The position numbers and the translations under genes are program-made. From an uncultured Sphingomonadaceae bacterium (GTDB lineage Bacteria; Pseudomonadota; Alphaproteobacteria; Sphingomonadales; Sphingomonadaceae), in assembly GCA_903871605.1 (NCBI GenBank), contig CAIQHF010000038.1:62001-126000 (forward strand): a stretch of DNA of 64,000 bases, read 5' to 3'. The first letter of the stretch is position 1; each line of letters starts with the position of its first letter. Of this stretch, positions 17,233 through 25,424 are shown piece by piece. The notes below the pieces were generated by a model. That model did no database searches and was not told the origin of the DNA. It saw only the letters and a program-made list of their open reading frames with translations.

Positions 17233-18093
17233 TTGGGTTCGCTCGCAGGCAAGGTCGCCGTGGTCACGGGGGCCAGTCGCGGCATCGGCCGGGGCATCGC
17301 GCTCGTGCTCGCCGAACAGGGCGCGACGGTCTATGTGACCGGACGGACGGTGACCCCCAATATCTATCCGCTTCCCGGGACGGTCGGCGAGACCGCCGAC
17401 GAATGCGACGCGCGCGGCGGGCGCGGCATCGCCGTGCAGGTCGATCATGCCGACGACGCCCAGGTCGCCGCGCTGTTCGCGCAGGTCGAGCGCGAGCAGG
17501 GCCGGCTCGATATCCTCGTCAACAACGCCTTTTCGCTGCCCGAGGACCTGACCGAGCCCGGCGGCTTTTGGGAGAAGCCGCTGTCCAACCTCGACATGTT
17601 CGATGTCGGCGTGCGTTCCAATTTCGTCGCGGCGTGGCATGCCGCAAAGATGATGGTGCCGCAGAAATCGGGGCTGATCGTCGAGATATCGGGCTATACC
17701 GGCGTCACCTATACCTACGGCGTTGTCTTCGGCACCGCCAAGTCCGCGGTTGACCGGATGGCGCGCGACATGGCGGTCGAGCTCAAGCCGCACAACGTCG
17801 CTTCGGTCTCGCTCTGGCAGGGGCTGACGCTGACCGAGCGCGCCGAACGCAACCTCGCCAACATCCCCGGGCTCGACGGTGCGGCCGCGACGACGCGCGC
17901 CAACGGCTCGAGCGTCGAGCATCCCGGGCGGGTGATCGCCGCGCTCGCCGCCGATCGCGATGTCATGCGGCATAGCGGCGGCACCTTCATCACCGCCGAG
18001 CTGGCCGACAGCTACGGCATCACCGACATCGACGGGCGGACGATCCCGTCGCTGCGCGCGACGCGCGGCGCGCCGATCTGGCAGCCGGTGTGA
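17233..18093 (+). CDS. SDR family oxidoreductase with Tyr-to-Phe at the catalytic position
   Basis: SDR of 286 residues resembling the DHRS1 group. TGASRGIG (12-19), LVNNAF and the downstream SVSLWQG segment fit. In the active site, Ser153 and Lys170 are in place but the catalytic Tyr is Phe166 (VVFGTAK; codon TTC at 17728-17730). Tyr160 and Tyr162 stand a few residues before. The start is a TTG at 17233 with AGGAGAGG 4 bases before it. It is the first gene of a four-gene plus-strand operon with another SDR and two SnoaL-like proteins. Activity as a normal dehydrogenase is doubtful. Confidence 0.88.
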   Translation: MGSLAGKVAVVTGASRGIGRGIALVLAEQGATVYVTGRTVTPNIYPLPGTVGETADECDARGGRGIAVQVDHADDAQVAALFAQVEREQGRLDILVNNAFSLPEDLTEPGGFWEKPLSNLDMFDVGVRSNFVAAWHAAKMMVPQKSGLIVEISGYTGVTYTYGVVFGTAKSAVDRMARDMAVELKPHNVASVSLWQGLTLTERAERNLANIPGLDGAAATTRANGSSVEHPGRVIAALAADRDVMRHSGGTFITAELADSYGITDIDGRTIPSLRATRGAPIWQPV

Positions 18094-18124
18094 CCCCGTT
18101 CCTTCTGGTCAAAGAGATGCTGCA

Positions 18125-19033
18125 ATGTCCGAACTGAGATTCGATGGCCGCGTGGCGGTGATCACGGGGGCGGGACGGGGGCTCGGCCGCGCCTATGCGC
18201 TGCTGCTCGCCGGCAAGGGCGCGAAGGTGATCGTCAACGATCCGGGTGCCGCGATCAAGGGCGAGGGCGGCGATGCCGGGCCCGCGGAGGACGTCGTCGC
18301 CGAGATCCGCGCGGCGGGTGGCGAGGCGACCGCCAATCTCGACAGCGTCGCGACCCCCGAAGGCGGCGCCGCGATCGTCCACGCCGCGATCGAGGCCTAT
18401 GGCCGGATCGACATTCTGATCCACAATGCCGGCAACGTTCGCTACGGCGGGCTCGACGAATTGAGCCAGGCGGATTTCGACGCAGTTCTCGATGTCCATC
18501 TGCGCGGCGGCTACCATGTCGTCCGCGCGGCCTTTCCGCTCATGCGCGACGCGGGCTATGGGCGCATCGTGCTGACCTCGTCGATCGGCGGGATCTACGG
18601 CAATCAGCGGTGCGTCAACTATGGCGTCTCCAAGGCGGGGCTGATCGGGCTCGGCAACATCGCCGCGCTCGAGGGCGAGGGGCACGGCGTGACGTGCAAT
18701 GTGATCGTGCCCAGCGCGGTGACGCGGATGGCCGAGGGCATCGACATATCCGCCTATCCGCCGATGCAGCCCGAACTCGTCGCCCCCGTCGTCGGATGGC
18801 TGTGCCACGAAAGCTGCTCGATCACGGGCGAGATGCTAGCCGCGATCGCCGGGCGCGTCGCGAGGGTCTATGTCGCCGAGACGAGGGGCGTCTATCAGCC
18901 CTCGTGGACGATCGACCAGGTCGGCGAGCGGATCGATGAAATCCGCGATGCACGCGAGCCGCTGGCATTCGGATTGCACGGCCATGTCGACCATATCGTC
19001 TATAGTTTCGCGATGGCGACGAAGGGAGGCTGA
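18125..19033 (+). CDS. SDR family oxidoreductase, multifunctional beta-oxidation (HSD17B4-like) type
   Basis: SDR of 302 residues with FDGRVAVITGAGRGLGRAYALLLAGKGAKVIVND at the N-terminus, IHNAGN, and an intact active site (SSIGG..., Tyr and Lys in NYGVSK). The GRGLGRAYAL and VND pattern matches the 3-hydroxyacyl-CoA dehydrogenase domain of peroxisomal multifunctional enzyme type 2, so oxidation of a branched or cyclic 3-hydroxyacyl-CoA is likely. The C-terminal 60 residues after the Rossmann fold resemble the extension of that group. It lies 31 bases after the atypical SDR gene. Confidence 0.9.
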   Translation: MSELRFDGRVAVITGAGRGLGRAYALLLAGKGAKVIVNDPGAAIKGEGGDAGPAEDVVAEIRAAGGEATANLDSVATPEGGAAIVHAAIEAYGRIDILIHNAGNVRYGGLDELSQADFDAVLDVHLRGGYHVVRAAFPLMRDAGYGRIVLTSSIGGIYGNQRCVNYGVSKAGLIGLGNIAALEGEGHGVTCNVIVPSAVTRMAEGIDISAYPPMQPELVAPVVGWLCHESCSITGEMLAAIAGRVARVYVAETRGVYQPSWTIDQVGERIDEIRDAREPLAFGLHGHVDHIVYSFAMATKGG

Positions 19034-19034
19034 A

Positions 19035-19604
19035 ATGGCGTCCGACACGCAGGCGCGGCTCGAGCGGCTGCTCGACCGGCAGGATATCCTCGACTGCCTG
19101 ACGCGGTTCAGCCGCGCGATGGACCGGTTCGACCGCGACCTGTTCCTCTCAGCCTTCCACAGCGACGCAGTGATCGCCGCGGGGCCGTTCGTCGGACCAC
19201 CCGAGGCGCTGTGCGACTGGTCGTTCGAGCTGCATGCGCAGGGCCAGGTGGCGACCCACCATAATCTGCTCAACCACAGCTGCGACATCGACGGCGACGT
19301 CGCGCATGCCGAGACCTATTATCTCTTCGTCGGCCGCAACCGCGACGCGAGCAACTGGATCGCCGGCGGCCGCTATATCGACCGGCTCGAGCGACGCGGG
19401 GGCATCTGGAAGATCGCGCTCAGGACCAATGCGATCGAATGGTCGGGGCTGGTGCCGACGACGCCGATTCCGTTCGCCGACGTGCCAGGAATCGAGCGCA
19501 ACGGCGTGCCCTCGCGCGACCGCGACGATCCCTCCTACCACCGGCCGCTGGTCAATCGGCGGCAGGCGGCGATCCCGATGGCATCCGATGGGGCGCCGGG
19601 CTGA
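19035..19604 (+). CDS. SnoaL-like / NTF2-like family protein
   Basis: Cone-shaped alpha+beta barrel protein of 189 residues. The pattern LLDRQDILDCLTRFSRAMDRFDRDLFLSAFHSDAV, then HHNLLNH and YLFVGRN..., ending in GGIWKIALRT, is typical of the SnoaL_4 group, which contains isomerases, dehydratases and hydrolases of polyketide and aromatic metabolism. It starts one base after the previous stop and is followed at once by a second member. The reaction is unknown; both probably act on the same pathway, perhaps as two subunits. Confidence 0.85.
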   Translation: MASDTQARLERLLDRQDILDCLTRFSRAMDRFDRDLFLSAFHSDAVIAAGPFVGPPEALCDWSFELHAQGQVATHHNLLNHSCDIDGDVAHAETYYLFVGRNRDASNWIAGGRYIDRLERRGGIWKIALRTNAIEWSGLVPTTPIPFADVPGIERNGVPSRDRDDPSYHRPLVNRRQAAIPMASDGAPG

Positions 19605-19605
19605 G

Positions 19606-20133
19606 ATGACGCCTTCGCTTGCTTCGCTCGCCGATCTGTCCGATCGCGAAATGATCCGCGATACGCTGGCGCGGATCGCCCGCGGCGAGGATCGGCGCGA
19701 CGCGGCGCTGCTGCAAGGCTGCTATTGGCCCGACGCCGCGGTCGATTTCGGCGTCTTCGTCGGCGACTTCGACGCCTATCTGGCGTGGGTCGTCCCCGGC
19801 TCGTCGGCGATCCCCGTGACGTTGCACACGCTCGGCCAGAGCCTGATCCGGTTGGCGGGCGATGGCGCAGCGGTCGAGACGCATGTCACCGCCTATCACC
19901 GCATCGAAATGGGCGCCGAGGCGCGCGACATCGTGCTCGGCGGCCGCTATCTCGATCGCTTCGCGCGAAGGGACGGCGAATGGCGCGTCGCGCACCGCAC
20001 GATGCTCTATGACTGGCAGCGCGATCTGGGGCGATCGGCGGACTGGTCGCAGGGGCTGATGGGGATGCCGTTGCTCACCGACCATGCGATCGGCGCCGCG
20101 ATCGGCGACCATAGCGAGACGTTCTTCGAATAG
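19606..20133 (+). CDS. SnoaL-like / NTF2-like family protein
   Basis: Second NTF2-fold protein (175 residues) in tandem, with LSDREMIRDTLARIARGEDRRDAALLQGCYWPDAAVDFG, HTLGQSLIRL and a C-terminal GEWRVAHRTMLYDW. It is only distantly similar to its neighbour, so this is not a recent duplication. The ATG lies one base after the TGA of the previous gene. It is the last gene of the operon and is followed by a strong palindrome at 20186-20275. The function cannot be stated beyond family. Confidence 0.85.
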   Translation: MTPSLASLADLSDREMIRDTLARIARGEDRRDAALLQGCYWPDAAVDFGVFVGDFDAYLAWVVPGSSAIPVTLHTLGQSLIRLAGDGAAVETHVTAYHRIEMGAEARDIVLGGRYLDRFARRDGEWRVAHRTMLYDWQRDLGRSADWSQGLMGMPLLTDHAIGAAIGDHSETFFE

Positions 20134-20185
20134 GTTTCGCAGTCGGTCCTGCTGCTGAGGCGTTCTATCTCGGTGGATGATTATC

Positions 20186-20275
20186 CATCGTCATGCCGGA
20201 CTTGATCCGGGATCCAGGGCTTCGAGCGCCGCCGTCTGTGGCCCTGGATGCCGGATCGGGTCCGGCATGACGATG
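20186..20275. repeat. Long inverted repeat between convergent genes
   Basis: Near-perfect arms of 35 bases (20186-20220 and 20241-20275) around a 20-base spacer, with the core TCATGCCGGACTTGATCC. This is a dispersed palindrome common in sphingomonads. It lies between two converging operons and could act as a bidirectional terminator or mRNA 3' end. Confidence 0.85.
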
Positions 20276-20304
20276 ATAGAGCGTCCGAGTGCCTGACCCG
20301 ACCA

Positions 20305-21471
20305 TCACCGCGTCGGCAGCTGGATCTCCGCCTTGGCCGTCGCCATCGTGACGCCGAGCTGGTTCTTCATCCTGAAGTCGACCTGGACGAGATGGCGGCC
20401 CTCGTCGTCGACCAGCTTGTCGATCACCTCGGCGGTCATCACGGTGATGTCGCCGACCAGCGCCGGCCCGCGATAATTGGCGACCGAATGCACCACCATG
20501 CCGTGCTCGCCCGCCCAGCCGGCCATGTAATCGACGATCCACGCGCCCATCGAGGCGCCATAGCCATATTCGCGCGGCATGCCGATGAACTGCGCCCAAC
20601 GCTTGAACATATGCCCGCGCGACGGCCCGATATACGCGCCGTCGGTGAGCTCCGGGTTGATCCGCTCCATCGTCGGATCCTGCTCGAGCCCCGCCATCTC
20701 CTCGACGAAGCCCATCGCCGCCATGTCGAGATCGGTGCGGCGCGTGATCGTGCCCCAGCCGGTAAATAGATAAGACCGCCACTCGGTCGCGAAGCTGACG
20801 ATCGAATGCGGCCCGATCACGCGCTCGGGCAGCGCGTCGCCGACGGTGACGTCGTCCCAATAGCGTTTGTCGTGGCCGAGATCGTGCAGCATCTGGATCC
20901 AGCCGAACTTGCGGTCCTCGATCGCCTTGAGCTCGGCGTCGGTCCAGGCCGGCTCCTCGGTATTCTCCATCGGCGTTGCCTCGCGCCCGGCATCGGCCTT
21001 GTAGCGGATCGCGGTCGAGCGTTGCTTGGCGATCAGCTCGCCATGCTGGTTGCGGTAGAAATTGTCGCCGCGCTGGAAGCACGTCGGGCCCGCGAACTTG
21101 GTCTCCTTGACGGCATAATCGAACGGGATGCGCTCGTTGCTGACGACGTCCCCGCCGAAGATGCGCGGGCCGTAGAACCACCATTCGTCGCCGCCGAACA
21201 GCAGATGCGAGCCCGGGATGCTGCCGACGCAGGCGGGCGAGGAGCCGTGGCCGTCGTCCATCGCGACCGCGAAGGATTGCGGCGCGACGAGCTTCGCGTA
21301 GGTGCCCTCGGCGGCATAATCCTTGTCGTAGTGGAGCCGGTTGGGATAGTGCATCGCCTGCACCCAGCGGCGGATGTCGGTGTTGCTGAACGGATCGTTC
21401 ATCGGCGCAGGGCATACCGGTTTGCCGAGATACTGGTCGATGTCGGAACAGTCGAGCGTCGTGGCGGTCAT
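20305..21471 (-). CDS. MaoC-like double hot-dog dehydratase
   Basis: Protein of 388 residues with an N-terminal FAS1-like dehydratase half and a C-terminal MaoC-like half (DDVTVGDALPERVIGPHSIVSFATEWRSY). It is expected to hydrate a 2-enoyl-CoA with R stereochemistry or to dehydrate the reverse substrate. The family is frequent in steroid and terpenoid degradation clusters. The start is at MTATTLDCSD, with AGGAGAG upstream on this strand. It lies 20 bases downstream of the dihydrodipicolinate reductase-like gene and is likely co-transcribed with it. Confidence 0.87.
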   Translation of the reverse strand: MTATTLDCSDIDQYLGKPVCPAPMNDPFSNTDIRRWVQAMHYPNRLHYDKDYAAEGTYAKLVAPQSFAVAMDDGHGSSPACVGSIPGSHLLFGGDEWWFYGPRIFGGDVVSNERIPFDYAVKETKFAGPTCFQRGDNFYRNQHGELIAKQRSTAIRYKADAGREATPMENTEEPAWTDAELKAIEDRKFGWIQMLHDLGHDKRYWDDVTVGDALPERVIGPHSIVSFATEWRSYLFTGWGTITRRTDLDMAAMGFVEEMAGLEQDPTMERINPELTDGAYIGPSRGHMFKRWAQFIGMPREYGYGASMGAWIVDYMAGWAGEHGMVVHSVANYRGPALVGDITVMTAEVIDKLVDDEGRHLVQVDFRMKNQLGVTMATAKAEIQLPTR

Positions 21472-21491
21472 TCAAATCTCTCCTGTGTCGC

Positions 21492-22562
21492 TCAGCCGAG
21501 CTGGGCGATGATCTGTGGAAGATCGGCGGTGGTGCGGATGCCCGGCGGCGCTTCGCAAACGTAGCGGACGACGTTGACCGGGCGATGCGCGGTCAGGCCC
21601 GGGGTCATCTCGGCATAATCTTCGGGTGCGACCGGGAAGCTGATGGCGACATCGAGCGGGCAGTCGCCATCGATCACGATATGCCAGCCCGATCCCCGGA
21701 AATCCCAGGCCTCGCCATCGCTGGTGTCGACGTCGGTCGAGACATACCAGGTTGCGGTGAAGCTGATGACCGCTTTGCCGTCCCGCATCCCGGAGATCCG
21801 CGTGCGCTGCGCCGCGACCGTACCGGCGGGAACGAGGCCGGCGGCGATCATCGTGTCGGCGCGAGCGACGCCGACGCCGCCGGACGCCGCGAACGCGTCG
21901 ATTCTGAGACCCAGCGCATCGGCGAGATGGTGCAGCGACGGGCCGAAGGCGTCGCGCAGATAGTCGTAACGCGCCTGATCCGCCTCGGGCGATCCGCCGG
22001 GCTTCTGGCCGAAGCCCATGATCTCGAAGATCATCGCGGGGGAGTCGCGCGACGCGCAGTCGGCGAATTCGTTGATGCTGATCGCGTCGATGCGGCGCTG
22101 GATCGAGGCGAGCACGATCGGCACCGCCTCGGTGATGAAACCGGGGCTGCTGCCCGTGCTGTGGATCGATGCGCCGCCGCGCGCGCAGGCCTGTTCGATC
22201 CGTTCCCTGACCGCGGGGTCCATGCTCTCCGCACGGTGGAAGTCGCCGCGCGTGGTGACGATGTTGGCGCCGGATTCGAGCAGCCGGACGATTTCGTCGA
22301 TGTTGGTCTGGTGCGGCATGTAGAGCACGCAGTCGGGCTTGAGCGCGATGACGTCGTCTATGCTGTTGGTGGCGAGGATGCCGGTCGGCGCGGTGCCGGC
22401 GAGTTCACCGGCATCGCGGCCCGCCTTGTCCGCGCTGTGCACATAGACGCCGACGAGATCGAGCGCAGGATGCTCGATCGCGCGGCGCAGCGCACGCGCG
22501 CCGACATTGCCCGTCGCCCACTGCACGACACGGTAGCGTGCCTCCTTTGCCTGACTGGTCAT
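21492..22562 (-). CDS. Dihydrodipicolinate reductase-like NAD(P)-binding protein
   Basis: Oxidoreductase of 356 residues with an N-terminal Rossmann fold (YRVVQWATGNVGARALRRAIEHPALDLVGVYVHS) and the STGSSPGFITE segment seen in DapB-like amine/diaminopentanoate dehydrogenase relatives. These proteins are common in mycobacterial and sphingomonad catabolic clusters, usually with unknown substrate. Its place upstream of the MaoC dehydratase gene and within the island suggests it acts on a pathway intermediate. It is not a lysine biosynthesis DapB, which is shorter and has a different catalytic motif. Confidence 0.82.
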   Translation of the reverse strand: MTSQAKEARYRVVQWATGNVGARALRRAIEHPALDLVGVYVHSADKAGRDAGELAGTAPTGILATNSIDDVIALKPDCVLYMPHQTNIDEIVRLLESGANIVTTRGDFHRAESMDPAVRERIEQACARGGASIHSTGSSPGFITEAVPIVLASIQRRIDAISINEFADCASRDSPAMIFEIMGFGQKPGGSPEADQARYDYLRDAFGPSLHHLADALGLRIDAFAASGGVGVARADTMIAAGLVPAGTVAAQRTRISGMRDGKAVISFTATWYVSTDVDTSDGEAWDFRGSGWHIVIDGDCPLDVAISFPVAPEDYAEMTPGLTAHRPVNVVRYVCEAPPGIRTTADLPQIIAQLG

Positions 22563-22722
22563 CTGCCCCTCTTGCCGTCGCGTGTCGTCGCCGTAACCGG
22601 CCGCCGCACGCTCAGCTTGGATTCAGGGTCATCGCCCGGCAATGGCCTTGACGAGGGCGACGGCGATACCGCCAGTGCGATAAGTCCGTCTGCGCGCTAC
22701 GGGGCGGCGCACACCTTGGCGC

Positions 22723-23352
22723 TCAGAAGGGCTGGATCGACGACAACAGGCGATCGAGCGTCTGCGCGACCTGCGCGATCGGCACCGCCGCCTGCGCCGG
22801 TGCCAGCCACCAGGCCAGCGATTCGAAGATCAGGCTGACCGAGCAATTGACCGCAAGATCGACAGCGATCCAGCTGTCCGATGGCGCGCGTTCCTCGGCG
22901 ATCGTGCGCGATATGCGACGCAGTTCCTCGCGCATCGCGCCTGCGGCGCCGCCGGTGAGCAGCACGGTCCATAGCCGCCGGTGTTCGTCGACATAGCGGC
23001 AGAGCGCGAGCACCGCGGCCGGGCGATCGACGCTGTCGAGCACCGGCATCGTCAATTCGACGAGGCGCGCGATCTGATCGGCAGCGACGCTGTCGAGCAG
23101 CGCCTCCTTGGTTGCGTGGTGGCGGAAGAAGGTGGCGTAATGGACGTTCGCCTCCGCCGCGATCTCGCGCACCGTGATCTGATCGAGCGGCTTGCGTTCG
23201 ATCAGTGCCAGCAGCGCGGTGCGCAGCGCGGCGCTCGATTTGACCGCGCGCGCATCGCGCACGCTTGACGGCGACGGGCGATCGAAGTTATGCGATACAG
23301 TGTCGCTTAGATGATCTGCGACTTCGGCCTGCTCCGTCGTTCTGATCGCCAT
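22723..23352 (-). CDS. TetR family transcriptional regulator
   Basis: Regulator of 209 residues. After a poorly conserved 35-residue lead it has the TetR helix-turn-helix (RTALLALIERKPLDQITVREIAAEANVHYATFFRHHATKEALLDSV), then a helical ligand domain. It is divergent from the ferredoxin-P450-SDR operon, with only 60 bases between the start codons, so it very likely represses that operon and itself. The ligand is unknown. Confidence 0.9.
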   Translation of the reverse strand: MAIRTTEQAEVADHLSDTVSHNFDRPSPSSVRDARAVKSSAALRTALLALIERKPLDQITVREIAAEANVHYATFFRHHATKEALLDSVAADQIARLVELTMPVLDSVDRPAAVLALCRYVDEHRRLWTVLLTGGAAGAMREELRRISRTIAEERAPSDSWIAVDLAVNCSVSLIFESLAWWLAPAQAAVPIAQVAQTLDRLLSSIQPF

Positions 23353-23412
23353 CGTCGATTATGATCCCGTTCAAACGTCCATGCGGGCCCGTTTATAGGG
23401 TGAGTTTGCGCA

Positions 23413-23730
23413 ATGCCCGAACTGATTGTGACAACGCGCGAAGGCGATAGCCGGCCGATCGAGGCGGCGTCGGGCGTCAGCGTCATGGAGGCGATCCGCG
23501 ATGCGGGTTTCGACGAACTGCTGGCGCTGTGCGGCGGCGTCTGTTCGTGCGCGACCTGCCACGTCCATGTCGATCCGAGCTGCGCCGCGCTGCTTCCCGC
23601 GATGAGCGCGGACGAGGACGACCTGCTCGCGTCGTCCCGGCATCGCGATGCGACATCGCGTCTCTCGTGCCAGATCCGGCTCGATCAAAGCCTGTCGGGA
23701 CTGCGCGTGACGATCGCCGAAGAAGACTGA
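23413..23730 (+). CDS. 2Fe-2S ferredoxin (adrenodoxin/putidaredoxin type)
   Basis: Ferredoxin of 105 residues with the cluster ligands in [10 protein letters not shown] (C-x5-C-x2-C pattern; Cys40, Cys46 and Cys49) and a fourth Cys in RLSCQIRL. The [20 protein letters not shown] lead-in is typical of P450-partner ferredoxins. It lies 49 bases upstream of the P450 gene and should deliver electrons to it. No ferredoxin reductase gene is in the window, so a reductase encoded elsewhere is needed. Confidence 0.94.
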   Translation: MPELIVTTREGDSRPIEAASGVSVMEAIRDAGFDELLALCGGVCSCATCHVHVDPSCAALLPAMSADEDDLLASSRHRDATSRLSCQIRLDQSLSGLRVTIAEED

Positions 23731-23779
23731 GCTTTCGCAAACCATCCACCATCATCCCGTTATCGATCGGAGACAGGCC

Positions 23780-25381
23780 ATGACGACGCTCGCAGAACGC
23801 GATTATTTCAGCGACCATTCGATCCTGCGCGACCCCTACGCCTATTTCGAGGCGGTGCGCGAACAGGGGCCGATCTACCGCAACCCAGACAGCGGCATCA
23901 TCTTCGTGACGGGTTTCGACGAGGTGTTGTCGGTGCTCAAGAATACCGAGGATTTCTCGTCGGCGATCGCGCCGTCGGGACCCGCGGCGCCGCTGCCGTT
24001 CACGCCCGAAGGATCGGACATCACGCCGCAGATCGAGGCGCACCGCACCGAATTCATCGGCGGCGATCTGCTCGTCTCGCTCGACGACAAGCCGCATACC
24101 TTTTCGCGCGCGCTGCTCGGGCGGCTGTTCATCCCCTCGCGCCTCAAGGCGAGCGAGCAGTTCATCGCCGATTATTCGGACGCGCTGGTCAAGGAGGCGG
24201 TGGCGAACGGCGGCTGCGAGTTGGTCAAGGGCATCGCCACGCCGTTTGTCACGATGGTCATCGCCGATCTGCTCGGCGTCCCCGACGGCGACCGCCAGTA
24301 TTTCATGGAGGCGATCGAGGCGGGGCCGCCCCCGGGCAGCCTCAACAGCGACGACCTGATCGCGCAGAATCAGCCGCTGGTGATCATGGGCACCTATTTC
24401 GTGCAATATGTCGCCGATCGGCGCGAGACTCCGCGCGACGACATACTGTCCGAACTGTCCAATGCCAAATATCCCGACGGATCGACGCCGGATGCGCTCG
24501 AGATCGTCCGGCTCACCACCTTCCTGTTCGGTGCGGGTCAGGATACCAGCGCCAAGCTGCTCGGCAACGCGATGCGCTTCATCGTCGACCAGCCGGGGCT
24601 GCAGGACCAGCTGCGCGCCGATCCTTCGCTGATCCCGGCGTTCCTCGAGGAGGTGCTGCGGCTCGAGGGTTCGACCAAGATGACCGCGCGCATCGCGCGC
24701 CGGGACACGCATCTCGGCGACATGGCGATCCCCGCCGGGACGACCGTGATGGTCGCGCTCGCCGCCGCCAATCGCGATCCGCGCCGCTGGACCGATCCGG
24801 AGGCCTTCCTGCTCGATCGCCCCAAGGCCAAGGAGCATCTTGCCTTCGGTCGCGGCGCGCATGTCTGCGTCGGGGCACCTCTGGCGCGCGCGGAGGTGCG
24901 CGTCATTCTCGAGAAATTCTTCGAGCATACCGCGCATATCGATCTCGACGAGACCAAGCACGGGCGCCCCGGCGAGCGCACGCTCGAATATGAGCCGAGC
25001 TTCATCATCCGCGGGCTGGGCGAAATGCATCTCAAGCTCACGCCGGCGGAAGGCTTTGTCGCGCCCGCAAAGCCCGTCGCGGCCGAAGCGCCCAGGAAGG
25101 GCGGGCTTAAGAGCCTGTTCGGCTTCGGCAAGAAAGCCGCGACGGCCGACGACGTGCCACAGCCCTATTCGACCGCGACCACCAAGATCGGTGCGCTGAT
25201 CGCCGATCCCGCGGCGACCGCGATACTCGACAGGCATTTCCCCGGCGTCAGCACCGATCCGCGGATTGGGATGGGCAAGGGCATGACGCTGCGCACCGTG
25301 CAGAAATTCGCGCCCGAGCTGTTCACGACCGAGGCGCTCGACGCGGTCGACGCCGAGCTGGCGCAGCTGCCTGCACGCTGA
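23780..25381 (+). CDS. Cytochrome P450 with a C-terminal extension domain
   Basis: Soluble bacterial P450, 533 residues. The I-helix AGQDT is at 252-256, the K-helix ExxR is in EEVLRLEG, and the haem loop FGRGAHVCVG carries the thiolate Cys363. The P450 fold ends near residue 425. A basic linker (APRKGGLKSLFGFGKK) and about 70 further residues (462-533) follow, including TTKIGALIADPAATAILDRH and GMTLRTVQKFAP, which no ordinary P450 has. The enzyme probably hydroxylates a pathway substrate with the adjacent ferredoxin. The role of the extension is unknown. Confidence 0.94.
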   Translation: MTTLAERDYFSDHSILRDPYAYFEAVREQGPIYRNPDSGIIFVTGFDEVLSVLKNTEDFSSAIAPSGPAAPLPFTPEGSDITPQIEAHRTEFIGGDLLVSLDDKPHTFSRALLGRLFIPSRLKASEQFIADYSDALVKEAVANGGCELVKGIATPFVTMVIADLLGVPDGDRQYFMEAIEAGPPPGSLNSDDLIAQNQPLVIMGTYFVQYVADRRETPRDDILSELSNAKYPDGSTPDALEIVRLTTFLFGAGQDTSAKLLGNAMRFIVDQPGLQDQLRADPSLIPAFLEEVLRLEGSTKMTARIARRDTHLGDMAIPAGTTVMVALAAANRDPRRWTDPEAFLLDRPKAKEHLAFGRGAHVCVGAPLARAEVRVILEKFFEHTAHIDLDETKHGRPGERTLEYEPSFIIRGLGEMHLKLTPAEGFVAPAKPVAAEAPRKGGLKSLFGFGKKAATADDVPQPYSTATTKIGALIADPAATAILDRHFPGVSTDPRIGMGKGMTLRTVQKFAPELFTTEALDAVDAELAQLPAR

Positions 25382-25424
25382 CACGCGAACCAACGCAACG
25401 ACAAGACAGGTACAGGAGAGCGAT

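Noticed and set aside
23353-23412. AAACG-n12-CGTTT as a TetR operator before the ferredoxin gene
   Set aside because: Arms of five bases only and no second copy in the window to support it; the region must contain control sites, but I cannot place them.
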